From Marivirga sericea (GTDB lineage Bacteria; Bacteroidota; Bacteroidia; Cytophagales; Cyclobacteriaceae), in contig NZ_FXAW01000004.1 in NCBI RefSeq assembly GCF_900177665.1, forward strand, positions 1 through 64,000: a stretch of 64,000 nucleotides of DNA, given 5' to 3'. Position numbers and translations under genes: made by a program. The notes under the pieces were generated by a model that saw nothing but the letters and a program-made list of their open reading frames with translations, ran no database searches and had not been told where the DNA came from. Shown one piece after another: positions 56,429-64,000 of this stretch (position 1 is its first letter; every line of letters begins with the position of its first letter).

Positions 56429-56971
56429 ATGACCCAAACCGAAAGCGAATATAAGCAAGTTATTGCGCTGAGTAAAGATGTTTTCGAAAAGAAAACAAAA
56501 GATTATGGAACAGCTTGGAGAATCTTGAGATTACCTTCAATAACTGATCAGCTCTTTATAAAAGCCCAGCGCATTAGATCTGTACAAGAAAAAGGAGAAC
56601 AAAAAATTCAGGAAGACATAAAAAATGAATTTATTGGCATCATAAATTATTCAATAATAGCCATAATTCAAGAATCACTGCCAAAGGATGCTCCACTTGA
56701 AATTCCCGTAAATGATTTGATGCCGAAATATGAGCAAGTGGCTGACGAAACTTTACAATTATTATTGAATAAAAATCACGATTATGGTGAGGCTTGGAGG
56801 GATATGAGAATAAGTTCTATAACAGATATAATTTTAATGAAATTATACAGAGTGAAACAAATAGAAGATAATCAAGGTAAAACACTCATATCTGAACCTA
56901 TAAAAGCCAATTATCAGGATATGATTAATTATGCTGTATTTTGTTTAATCAAGCTCAGTAATGTCTCTTAG
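56429..56971 (+). CDS. DUF1599 protein with internal duplication
   Basis: This 180-residue cytoplasmic protein belongs to DUF1599, which has no established function. It consists of two copies of one unit: KKTKDYGTAWRILRLPSITD with QLFIKAQRIRSVQEKGE in the first half, and LNKNHDYGEAWRDMRISSITD with IILMKLYRVKQIEDNQG in the second. Each copy ends with a similar INYS/INYA helix. The KxxDYG-AWR motif resembles the phosphate-binding helices of MazG-like nucleotide pyrophosphohydrolases; this is a guess. Genes folP and the DoxX-like gene flank it, a common neighbourhood in Bacteroidota. Confidence 0.85.
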   Translation: MTQTESEYKQVIALSKDVFEKKTKDYGTAWRILRLPSITDQLFIKAQRIRSVQEKGEQKIQEDIKNEFIGIINYSIIAIIQESLPKDAPLEIPVNDLMPKYEQVADETLQLLLNKNHDYGEAWRDMRISSITDIILMKLYRVKQIEDNQGKTLISEPIKANYQDMINYAVFCLIKLSNVS

Positions 56972-57072
56972 TGGATTCATTAGCTGATCTCTGTCAGTAT
57001 TTGATCATTACATATAATGAAGAAGATTTTTAGAAATGCAATTCTTGACGCAATAAAAAGAAGAAAAATAAT

Positions 57073-58167
57073 ATGAAGGTACTAGTCGATATCATAAGAT
57101 ACATTGTAGGTGGTTTATTCATTTTTAGTGGATTAGTTAAAGTAGTGGATCCAGTCGGAACTGCCATTAAATTAGAAGAGTACTTTGCGGTTTTTGCGGG
57201 AGATATCGCTTCATTTTTCTCTGTTTTTGAGCCTTATGCCTTGGTAATCGGAATAGTATTGAATGTAATAGAAGTAACCTTGGGAGTTGCTTTAATCATC
57301 CGATGGAGAGTTAGGTACACTATGAATCTACTCAGCATCATGATTATCTTTTTCACCTTTTTAACATTCTATACCGCCTATTTCAATAAAGTAACAGATT
57401 GCGGGTGCTTTGGTGATGCTATTACTTTAACACCATGGCAGTCATTTACAAAAGATATTATCCTAGTTATCTTGATTGGATTTCTCTATCTAAACATTAA
57501 ACGCATCAAAGAAAGCACATTTGGTCCAAAAAATATCATTGTTATATGTACCACTGTGGTCAGTTTATTACTATGTATTTATTCTGTAAAACATCTTCCC
57601 ATTATTGATTTTAGAGCCTACAAGGTCGGTACTAATATTCCTGATGCCATGAAAGCGAAGGAAAACCCACAATTTCAATATACTTTCGAAAAGAATGGAG
57701 AAGAACTTAAATCTTATGAATACAAATCAGAAGAGGAGGGCTATACACTTGTAGGTCATGAAATCACCAACACGGAAGCTTCAACTCCAAAAATCACTGA
57801 TTTCGCAACTTGGAATGAATCAGGAGACAAAACTGAAAATGTATTAAGCGGGCAAAAATTATGGATTGTAGCTTATGATATCTCTAAAGCTAACACAGAA
57901 GGATTAATTGATATTAATGATTTGCTTTCAAGGTTAAGTCCAGAAATAGAACCTATTATTTTGACATCCTCATCTGCTGAAGACGTTTTAAGAATCAGAG
58001 CTGAAAGGGGTATGAAAACCGATTTCTACTATGCAGATGCTACCGTTTTAAAAACGATTATTCGATCTAATCCCGGGCTAGTCTTAGTTGAGGATGGGAC
58101 AATTAAAGCAAAATGGCATTTCAATGATGTGCCTGATCCATTTGAAATCACCCAAAAATTAGATTAA
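57073..58167 (+). CDS. DoxX/MauE-like membrane protein with C-terminal thioredoxin-like domain
   Basis: This 364-residue protein has four membrane helices in the first 150 residues (IIRYIVGGLFIFSGLVKVVDP is the DoxX-type start), a CxC motif in KVTDCGCFGDA, a fifth helix near 160, and a periplasmic part to the end. Residues 235-364 look like a thioredoxin-like fold (KLWIVAYDISKANTEGL, PGLVLVEDGTIKAKWHF) without a CxxC. It matches BT_3928-type proteins as I recall them. A role in periplasmic redox is suggested by the MauE-like cysteines. Its stop touches the start of aroK. Confidence 0.8.
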   Translation: MKVLVDIIRYIVGGLFIFSGLVKVVDPVGTAIKLEEYFAVFAGDIASFFSVFEPYALVIGIVLNVIEVTLGVALIIRWRVRYTMNLLSIMIIFFTFLTFYTAYFNKVTDCGCFGDAITLTPWQSFTKDIILVILIGFLYLNIKRIKESTFGPKNIIVICTTVVSLLLCIYSVKHLPIIDFRAYKVGTNIPDAMKAKENPQFQYTFEKNGEELKSYEYKSEEEGYTLVGHEITNTEASTPKITDFATWNESGDKTENVLSGQKLWIVAYDISKANTEGLIDINDLLSRLSPEIEPIILTSSSAEDVLRIRAERGMKTDFYYADATVLKTIIRSNPGLVLVEDGTIKAKWHFNDVPDPFEITQKLD

Positions 58168-58667
58168 TGCGTTATTTCCTTTTAGGCCTGCCGGGCAGTG
58201 GCAAAAGTCATTGGGGCAACATTTGGTCGAGCACTCTAAAAAGTAATTATTTCGATTTAGATGAGGTAATAGAAAACAATGAAGGAGAATCAATTTCAGA
58301 TCTATTTAAATCTGAAGGAGAAGAATATTTCCGCAACCTTGAGACGTTCTATCTTAATAAATTAATTAATAATTATAAATCCCTAATTCTTTCGACTGGT
58401 GGAGGCACTCCCTGCTTTAATGGCAATATGGATCTTATGAATAAGCAGGGGCTCACCATATTTCTGAACCCGCCAGTTGAAGAAAATGCAAAAAGAGTAT
58501 GGAAACCGGAAAACACTAATCGCAGACCCATGTTTTCTGATTGTAATTCTTTAGAAGATGTTCAGAAACTCCTCAGCAAATTAAGAAACAATAGGATTAC
58601 TTATTATCAGCAGGCCGCAGTAGAATTGAAAGATTGGAACAAAAACACGGTGTCGGATTTAAAATAA
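58167..58667 (+). CDS. aroK: Shikimate kinase
   Basis: Phosphorylates shikimate in aromatic amino-acid synthesis. The 166-residue protein has the Walker A LLGLPGSGKSHWGN (about 5-18), the shikimate-binding YFDLDEVIE, FRNLE, the STGGGTPCF segment, and the lid RRPMFSD. The C-terminal adenine loop is modest. It overlaps the upstream DoxX-like gene by one base and is followed by a terminator. The Walker A Lys-Ser is intact, so it should be active. Confidence 0.92.
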   Translation: MRYFLLGLPGSGKSHWGNIWSSTLKSNYFDLDEVIENNEGESISDLFKSEGEEYFRNLETFYLNKLINNYKSLILSTGGGTPCFNGNMDLMNKQGLTIFLNPPVEENAKRVWKPENTNRRPMFSDCNSLEDVQKLLSKLRNNRITYYQQAAVELKDWNKNTVSDLK

Positions 58668-58699
58668 AAGGTTGCTATAATCTACAATAACAACCTTTT
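58666..58699. terminator. Terminator between aroK and the outer-membrane gene
   Basis: AAAAGGTTG and CAACCTTTT form a nine-base stem around a 16-base loop. The A and T ends let it serve both convergent genes. Confidence 0.65.
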
Positions 58700-58717
58700 A
58701 CAATTGCAATGTCTCTG

Positions 58718-60265
58718 TTAAAATGACTTTCCCAAAGTAAGTCTTACACTTGATATACTTGATTCAGAAGTTACGACATCACTTCCCGCATAAGCAGTAA
58801 TTTCAGGATTGCTGAAACTACTGAGTCGATAAGTTGCATCAACAAAGAAGCCGTTTTTTCTCATGATACCTATCCCCGCTGAAATTGATTGTCTATTACG
58901 CTCAAAATTACGGTAAGGATTGTCAAAATAAGCAAAACCTACTCTTCCTCTTAAAATATTCCATCTTGCTTCTGCTCCTACTTTTAAATTAAATGTACTT
59001 TGCAAATCACTTCCTACATCAGGAGTATCGCCACCAAAGGCTCCATTGGTACTGCTGTAGCGTGCTGAAGCATAATCTACATATTCTAAATCAGCTGTAA
59101 GAAAACCATACTTTGATATAAATGCAGTAGCGCCTACCGATATTTTTTGTGGTAATCGAAGACTATAGGCAGGCACATCATTTACTACCTCCTCTTCATA
59201 GCTGATGTTTTCTTCATCCGTTTCCGGATTGTAGATAAAAAATGACTCCATAGAAATCTCTTGCGTTTCAGTCAAAGAAATAAAAGTTGGAGTTGTATAG
59301 GAAAACCCTAAGTTTAGTATATTTAATGGCTTATAAATAGCTCCAACAGTAAATGCCGCACCTGTACCAGAAATCGTAGTCTCTTCGTTTAACTCCATGT
59401 AATTCAACAGGTTATTTGAAGGCGTCTCTCTAAAATCCCTGACTTGTCTATAATTTAAAAAATTTATATTAGCAGAAGCTCCTAAATAAAGAACATCATT
59501 GTAATTAGCACCATAAGAGACATCAAGTGTAGTCAATCCGCTGTAACTATCAATATTTTCTGTTTGAACTGCTGATTCAGTTAAATAACCATCTGTAGCA
59601 CCATCATAATCATATCTGTCTACAATGAAATTATCATCATTAGTGGCAAAAGTTTGCAATAAATAGGTCTGGTAAGCCAAATAGGTGTATGTATCTGAAT
59701 TGGCAACATCACTTATCTCAGTTTGGAAATTGAAGACTCTAAAACCATCATCCGTCAAAAAGGGAAATAAAGCACTTTCTGTAAAATCATAGATTAAACC
59801 ATTCTGATCCTGCTCAACTGTACCTCTATAATTAATATTATTATAAAAACTTTCCTTCTGATTTATAGCTATGCCGAAAGCTCCAGAAATCCATTTCGAG
59901 CCTGCATACTCCTCGAATCTACTATGAAAAACCATTCCCATATTTGGAATTTGAAAATTCCCTCCTATATTTTGCGTGCTTTCTCCTTCATACTCTGCGC
60001 TATAGTCTCCTATTCTTAGCACCGGAGATAAAGCCCATTGAGACCGATTATAAAAACCCAGTCCTGCCGGATTTCCGGAAATGCTACTGATATCACCACC
60101 TAATGAGACGTTAGCTCCTCCTAAACCCACAAATCTCGCTGAACCTCCGCCATCTGTTTGACTAAAGCGAACTGCATCAGCAGTGTAAAGGGGTACTTGA
60201 GACATTGCATTAAATGAGCATACTGAACATATAAATATAGTAAAGAAATATTTGAGCGTTTTCAT
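58718..60265 (-). CDS. OmpP1/FadL-family outer-membrane transporter
   Basis: This 515-residue protein has a signal peptide that begins MKTLKYFFTIFICSVCS; the frame is open further upstream to 60355, but the signal sequence makes the Met at 60265 the start. The N-terminal hatch has the family pattern ADAVRFSQTDGGGSARFVGLGGANVSLGGDISSISGNPAGLG, listed here only to mark its order. About 14 beta strands and a C-terminal LTLGKSF follow. FadL-type channels take up hydrophobic molecules; ligand unknown. It is a separate gene from the Ser-rich one upstream, since a terminator lies between them. Confidence 0.82.
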   Translation of the reverse strand: MKTLKYFFTIFICSVCSFNAMSQVPLYTADAVRFSQTDGGGSARFVGLGGANVSLGGDISSISGNPAGLGFYNRSQWALSPVLRIGDYSAEYEGESTQNIGGNFQIPNMGMVFHSRFEEYAGSKWISGAFGIAINQKESFYNNINYRGTVEQDQNGLIYDFTESALFPFLTDDGFRVFNFQTEISDVANSDTYTYLAYQTYLLQTFATNDDNFIVDRYDYDGATDGYLTESAVQTENIDSYSGLTTLDVSYGANYNDVLYLGASANINFLNYRQVRDFRETPSNNLLNYMELNEETTISGTGAAFTVGAIYKPLNILNLGFSYTTPTFISLTETQEISMESFFIYNPETDEENISYEEEVVNDVPAYSLRLPQKISVGATAFISKYGFLTADLEYVDYASARYSSTNGAFGGDTPDVGSDLQSTFNLKVGAEARWNILRGRVGFAYFDNPYRNFERNRQSISAGIGIMRKNGFFVDATYRLSSFSNPEITAYAGSDVVTSESSISSVRLTLGKSF

Positions 60266-60344
60266 CGGTTTAAAAGTTAATAGTACTTTAAAGATTTGAC
60301 AGAGATTATCTGTAAACTTTAAAAAAAGATTAAAAATAAAGCGT

Positions 60345-60370
60345 AAAAAAAGCACCTAGGCTTAGGTGCT
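60345..60370 (-). terminator. Terminator after the Ser/Arg-rich gene
   Basis: On the minus strand AGCACCTA and TAGGTGCT form an eight-base stem with a four-base loop and a run of T. Confidence 0.85.
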
Positions 60371-60381
60371 TTCATATATTA

Positions 60382-61845
60382 TCATCCACCTCTACCACCT
60401 CTGGACGAAGAGCTACTGCCTCTTGAGCTGCTTCCTGAGGATGATCTACTTCCTGAAGATGATCTACTACCTGAAGACGATCTACCTACAGAACTGCTAC
60501 TCCTTGAACTAGAGGAAGATCGACCGAAAGATGATGAACTTCTACTAGAGCTTGATGATCTTCCGTAAGAAGAATTACTTCTACTTGACCCTGATGATCT
60601 TCCGAAGGATGAATTACTTCTCGAGCTGTTTCCATACCTAGAACTAGAATTACTGTTAGAACTTCTACCTGATGAGTAAGAAGATCTGTTTGTTCTTGAA
60701 CTATTATAGTATCTAGAACTATTGTTGTACCCAGCACTATTTGTCCTGCTTAAATTAGAAGAGTTGCCTGAAACTGTTCTACCTCTATTTCCAGAATAAG
60801 AAGCAGATCTAACGCTATTATCAGAAGTTGAACGAGCATACTGAGCAGTTCTTGATGATCTACTATAAATTGAATTATCTGAATTATTGATCCCTGCCGT
60901 CCTACTACTATTAGCTCTATCAGAAAAACTTGCTGTTCTTGCAGATCTATCAGATACTTGTAGAGCACTTCTACTTCTATCAGTTCCTGCATTTCTACTC
61001 ACATTATAGTCAGCAGTTGAATTTCTTGTTCTACCGCTAGCTATTCTAGCGCTAGATGCAGAACGACTTATCCTAGGCGAACTTGTATAGGTTCTACTTC
61101 TTCGATTCAAATTATTATCAGCTAAGAAATGTCCATTGTAAAGGGCTGAGTTATATCCATCATAAAATCCGTTTCTATATCCATTATTAAAGCCCCATCC
61201 ATAAGAACCACCCCAGAAGGAACGTCTCCAAGGATTTCTATAGGCAAATGGGCTTCCCCAAAAAGGATCAAAGAACGGATCGTAAAAACCTCTACCATAT
61301 CCCATTGACCAGTATGAACCTCCCCAAGAATTAAATCCAAATCCTACGTTAAATCCTGGACGAAACATAAAAGGATCGTAAAATCCTCCTCCATACATCC
61401 ATGGATCATTCCAACCGTACATCATCGGATTAATTCCACCATACATCATAGGATTTATTCCACCATAGTAATTATGTATCTGGGTTTGTCCATTTTGAGC
61501 GTTTTGACCTCTTCTTGCGGCATTCTCATCATAATACCAGGCCTGATCCTCAGATTGCTCTAAGGCGGGTGGCGCTTGGTTCAATTCAGCATTTTGTTGC
61601 TTTTCTTTATCCTTTAGATCATCAAAACCATTATCAGTTGATTCAAATTGATCATAAGCGTAGCCTGATTTTTTCAATTCCTCAGCCTTACGCTTCTCTT
61701 CCAAGGCTATTTTTTCGTTCAATACCTTTCTATCTTTTGAGGTAAAGTACAAGTCATCATTTTCTACTTTAAGATCAGATTGTCCAAATCCGACCTTAGG
61801 AATAAAAAATATGCTAATAAATAATATAAAGCTTAAGGTTTTCAT
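60382..61845 (-). CDS. Secreted Ser/Arg-rich low-complexity protein
   Basis: This 487-residue protein starts with a signal peptide (MKTLSFILFISIFFIPKVGFG). A short charged helical region (about 22-95) precedes an aromatic, glycine-rich block (about 125-245) with the repeat GGINPMMYGGINPMMYG and many Tyr, Trp and Phe. The last 240 residues are almost only Ser, Arg, Gly and Asn in loose tandem repeats (FGRSSGSSRSNSSYGRSS type), coded by degenerate minisatellite-like DNA. I do not recognise a family. It may be a disordered, sticky envelope or matrix protein. The proS gene is divergent, 124 bases away. Confidence 0.75.
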   Translation of the reverse strand: MKTLSFILFISIFFIPKVGFGQSDLKVENDDLYFTSKDRKVLNEKIALEEKRKAEELKKSGYAYDQFESTDNGFDDLKDKEKQQNAELNQAPPALEQSEDQAWYYDENAARRGQNAQNGQTQIHNYYGGINPMMYGGINPMMYGWNDPWMYGGGFYDPFMFRPGFNVGFGFNSWGGSYWSMGYGRGFYDPFFDPFWGSPFAYRNPWRRSFWGGSYGWGFNNGYRNGFYDGYNSALYNGHFLADNNLNRRSRTYTSSPRISRSASSARIASGRTRNSTADYNVSRNAGTDRSRSALQVSDRSARTASFSDRANSSRTAGINNSDNSIYSRSSRTAQYARSTSDNSVRSASYSGNRGRTVSGNSSNLSRTNSAGYNNSSRYYNSSRTNRSSYSSGRSSNSNSSSRYGNSSRSNSSFGRSSGSSRSNSSYGRSSSSSRSSSSFGRSSSSSRSSSSVGRSSSGSRSSSGSRSSSGSSSRGSSSSSRGGRGG

Positions 61846-61969
61846 GGCTACATAATTTAATGTTTCTAATTTTACAACGATTATTATCGTAAATTGATTT
61901 CAATATATGAAAATCTGTTGAGATAATAATCAATAATATTGACACAAACTTCATACCAAAAATCATAAA

Positions 61970-63445
61970 ATGGCAAAAGTACTACCAAAAAGAAGTGAAG
62001 ATTACTCACTATGGTACAATGAATTAGTAAAAAAAGCGGATTTAGCGGAGAATTCTGCAGTTAGAGGCTGTATGATCATTAAACCCTACGGATTTTCAAT
62101 TTGGGAAAAAATGCAACGAGAGTTAGATGATATGTTTAAGGAAACAGGTCATCAAAACGCGTATTTCCCTTTATTCATTCCTAAATCTTATTTAAGTAAA
62201 GAGGCTGACCATGTGGAAGGTTTTGCAAAAGAGTGCGCAGTAGTAACTCACTATCGCTTAAAGAATGATGAAAATGGTAAAGGTATAGTAGTAGATCCTG
62301 ATGCTAAATTAGAAGAAGAACTGATTGTAAGACCTACATCTGAAACAATAATATGGAATACATACCGTAATTGGGTTCAATCTTATCGTGATCTCCCTCT
62401 TTTGGTAAATCAATGGGCGAATGTCGTCAGATGGGAAATGAGAACTCGACTCTTTCTAAGAACAGCAGAGTTTTTATGGCAAGAGGGACATACTGCACAT
62501 GCAACCAAACAAGAAGCTATTGAAGAAACCGAGAGAATGATCAATGTGTATGCCGATTTCGCTGAAGAATTTATGGCCTTACCAGTTATTAAAGGTTTAA
62601 AATCTGAAAGCGAAAGGTTTGCAGGTGCATTAGAGACCTATTGTATTGAAGGTTTAATGCAGGATGGAAAAGCGCTACAAGCAGGAACTTCTCACTTTTT
62701 AGGTCAAAATTTTGCAAAAGCTTTTGATGTGAAGTTTGCGACAAAAGAAGGTAAACAAGAATACGTTTGGGGCACCTCTTGGGGGGTTAGCACTAGGTTA
62801 ATGGGAGCCTTAGTAATGGCACATTCTGATGATGAAGGTCTAGTATTGCCTCCTCGTTTAGCTCCTATTCAGGTTGTAATTGTACCTATTTATAAAACGG
62901 AGGAAGACCAAAATAAAATAGCTGAAGTGGCAGAACAGCTTAAAAAATCATTAAAGAAAAAAAGAATCACGGTTAAATTCGATGATAGGGACACACATAA
63001 GCCTGGATTCAAATTTGCTGAATGGGAATTAAAAGGAGTTCCGTTAAGAATTGCCATAGGACCTAGAGATTTGGAAAACGGCACTGTGGAGTTAGCAAGA
63101 AGGGATACCAAAGAAAAGCAAACTGTTAACATTGACGGAATTGAATCAGTAATTGAAGACACTTTAGAACTGATTCAGCAAAACATCTACAAAAAAGCCA
63201 AAGATTTCAGAAGTGAAAATACTTTCCAAGTAGATACTTATGATGAATTTAAAAAGCAACTAAATAAAACCGGTGGATTTATAAGTGCACATTGGGATGG
63301 AACGGCTGAAACTGAAGAAAAAATAAAAGAGGAAACTAAAGCAACAATCCGTTGTATTCCTTTAGACGCCCCAGAAGAAACTGGAAAATGTATATATTCA
63401 GGAAAGCCATCAAATAAAAGAGTGCTTTTTGCAAAAGCTTACTGA
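61970..63445 (+). CDS. proS: Prolyl-tRNA synthetase (archaeal/eukaryotic type)
   Basis: Charges tRNA-Pro with proline. The 491-residue class II synthetase is of the shorter type without the bacterial editing insert. Motif 1 region [25 protein letters not shown], motif 2 [22 protein letters not shown] and [18 protein letters not shown] are present. The anticodon-binding domain starts near residue 300, and the C-terminus ends in RVLFAKAY as in the archaeal form. The C-terminal zinc site has only two clear cysteines ([15 protein letters not shown]). Confidence 0.96.
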   Translation: MAKVLPKRSEDYSLWYNELVKKADLAENSAVRGCMIIKPYGFSIWEKMQRELDDMFKETGHQNAYFPLFIPKSYLSKEADHVEGFAKECAVVTHYRLKNDENGKGIVVDPDAKLEEELIVRPTSETIIWNTYRNWVQSYRDLPLLVNQWANVVRWEMRTRLFLRTAEFLWQEGHTAHATKQEAIEETERMINVYADFAEEFMALPVIKGLKSESERFAGALETYCIEGLMQDGKALQAGTSHFLGQNFAKAFDVKFATKEGKQEYVWGTSWGVSTRLMGALVMAHSDDEGLVLPPRLAPIQVVIVPIYKTEEDQNKIAEVAEQLKKSLKKKRITVKFDDRDTHKPGFKFAEWELKGVPLRIAIGPRDLENGTVELARRDTKEKQTVNIDGIESVIEDTLELIQQNIYKKAKDFRSENTFQVDTYDEFKKQLNKTGGFISAHWDGTAETEEKIKEETKATIRCIPLDAPEETGKCIYSGKPSNKRVLFAKAY

Positions 63446-63476
63446 TTTTAACTATTTTTAGACTTAATTTTAATCT

Positions 63477-63938
63477 ATGGTAGGTATCATTTTTCTTATT
63501 CTGGCAGGCTTGCTGCTAATTATCGCAGAATTAATCTTTGTCCCAGGTACTACTTTTGTGGGTGTCATTGGTCTAATGCTCACAATAGTTGGTATTTTCT
63601 TGGTGTTTGATGAATATGGAAACACAGCAGGCTACTGGACAACTGCAGGGACTGCTGCAGTAACTATTATCGGTATTGTTTATAGCTTTAAGTCGAATTC
63701 ATGGGATAGGTTTTCTCTAAAATCAAGCATTCAAAGCAGAGTAAACGATGAAGATATTTTCACTTTTCAAGTGGGCGAAAAAGGAAAAACTATTTCTGAT
63801 TTAAAACCGATTGGAAAAGCCGAAATTTTTGGCAAAATTTACGAGGTGAGAAGCAAAGGGGAATGGATAGGTGCCGGCCAAGAAGTTGAAATTACCAAAA
63901 TAGATTCAAAAAGAATATTTGTAGAACCAATTAAATAA
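63477..63938 (+). CDS. NfeD family membrane protein
   Basis: This 153-residue protein has three membrane helices in the first 75 residues (IIFLILAGLLLIIAELIFVPG is the first) and a small C-terminal OB-fold (about 90-153: GEKGKTISDLKPIGKAEIFG, then EVRSKGEWIGAGQEVEITKI). That is the short NfeD form. NfeD proteins pair with flotillins, and the next gene starts like one only one base later. The protease domain of long NfeD is absent. Confidence 0.92.
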   Translation: MVGIIFLILAGLLLIIAELIFVPGTTFVGVIGLMLTIVGIFLVFDEYGNTAGYWTTAGTAAVTIIGIVYSFKSNSWDRFSLKSSIQSRVNDEDIFTFQVGEKGKTISDLKPIGKAEIFGKIYEVRSKGEWIGAGQEVEITKIDSKRIFVEPIK

Positions 63939-63939
63939 T

Positions 63940-64000
63940 ATGGATACATCGTTAATTTTTATTGTAATAGCAGGAATAGTACTTTTTTTCGTATTCCTGT
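63940..64000 (+). CDS. floA: Flotillin-like protein FloA, 3' end outside window
   Basis: Only the first 20 codons are present: MDTSLIFIVIAGIVLFFVFL, a single membrane anchor. Together with NfeD one base upstream, this matches the N-terminus of the FloA (YqfA) scaffold protein of bacterial membrane microdomains. The call rests mostly on the gene neighbour, since no other part of the protein can be seen. Confidence 0.65.
   Translation, partial: MDTSLIFIVIAGIVLFFVFL

Noticed and set aside
60486-61340. Several additional minus-strand frames inside the Ser/Arg-rich gene
   Set aside because: Low-complexity repeat DNA keeps other frames open; the translations are strings of Val, Leu and Glu without motifs.

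Overview
The window reads as chromosomal DNA of a member of the Bacteroidota, most likely an aerobic marine Cytophagales bacterium (Marivirga-like; this rank is inferred from protein families and was not searched). Reasons: AT-rich sequence, no obvious Shine-Dalgarno sites, several copies of the Bacteroidota promoter -7 box TAnnTTTG, an SprB-repeat adhesin fragment, DUF5683, DUF3127, DUF1599, an archaeal-type ProS, and the order parA-parB-DUF5683-dapB-lepB. I see no tRNA, rRNA, CRISPR array, transposase or prophage. Most of the window is core genome.

Layout. 1-1078: two small secreted or surface genes, the first cut by the window edge. 1.4-4.4 kb: aconitase and ferritin. 4.4-10.4 kb: a glycerol catabolism cluster (monoacylglycerol-lipase-like hydrolase, glpF, glpK, glpD) with a divergent DeoR/GlpR-type regulator; a repeat-like element splits glpD from glpK. 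10.5-16 kb: an unrecognised membrane-anchored protein, a MscS channel and a transsulfuration enzyme. 16-18.8 kb: an acyltransferase overlapping gpsA, the biosynthetic side of glycerol-3-phosphate. 19-23.2 kb: parA, parB, DUF5683, dapB, lepB. 23.3-31 kb: mixed metabolic and hypothetical genes (a degenerate RluA homologue, a 2-hydroxyacid dehydrogenase, DUF3127, purB, a gmhB-like phosphatase, a Dpm1-like glycosyltransferase, an esterase, a lipoprotein).

31-41.3 kb, all on the minus strand, is a signalling block: a large ABCG-type transporter, a SiaC-like phosphoprotein, a SiaB-like kinase, a SiaA-like multi-sensor PP2C phosphatase, a GAF membrane protein, and stand-alone CheB and CheR enzymes without any CheA, CheW or MCP. 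This looks like a partner-switching (Sia-type) circuit with an added methylation branch.

43.6-50.9 kb is the most unusual accessory region. An ECF sigma factor and a TPR-bearing anti-sigma-like protein are divergent from a lipoprotein, a 49-residue small ORF, a PKD/beta-barrel protein and a secreted, membrane-anchored TPR-CHAT (caspase-like) protein. I propose it as an envelope-sensing or proteolytic system.

50.9-64 kb: rnhA, marC, a SerC-like aminotransferase, a crotonase, cdaA with folP (c-di-AMP and folate), DUF1599, a DoxX/MauE-like protein, aroK, an outer-membrane barrel, a secreted Ser/Arg-rich low-complexity protein, proS, nfeD and the start of a flotillin-like gene.
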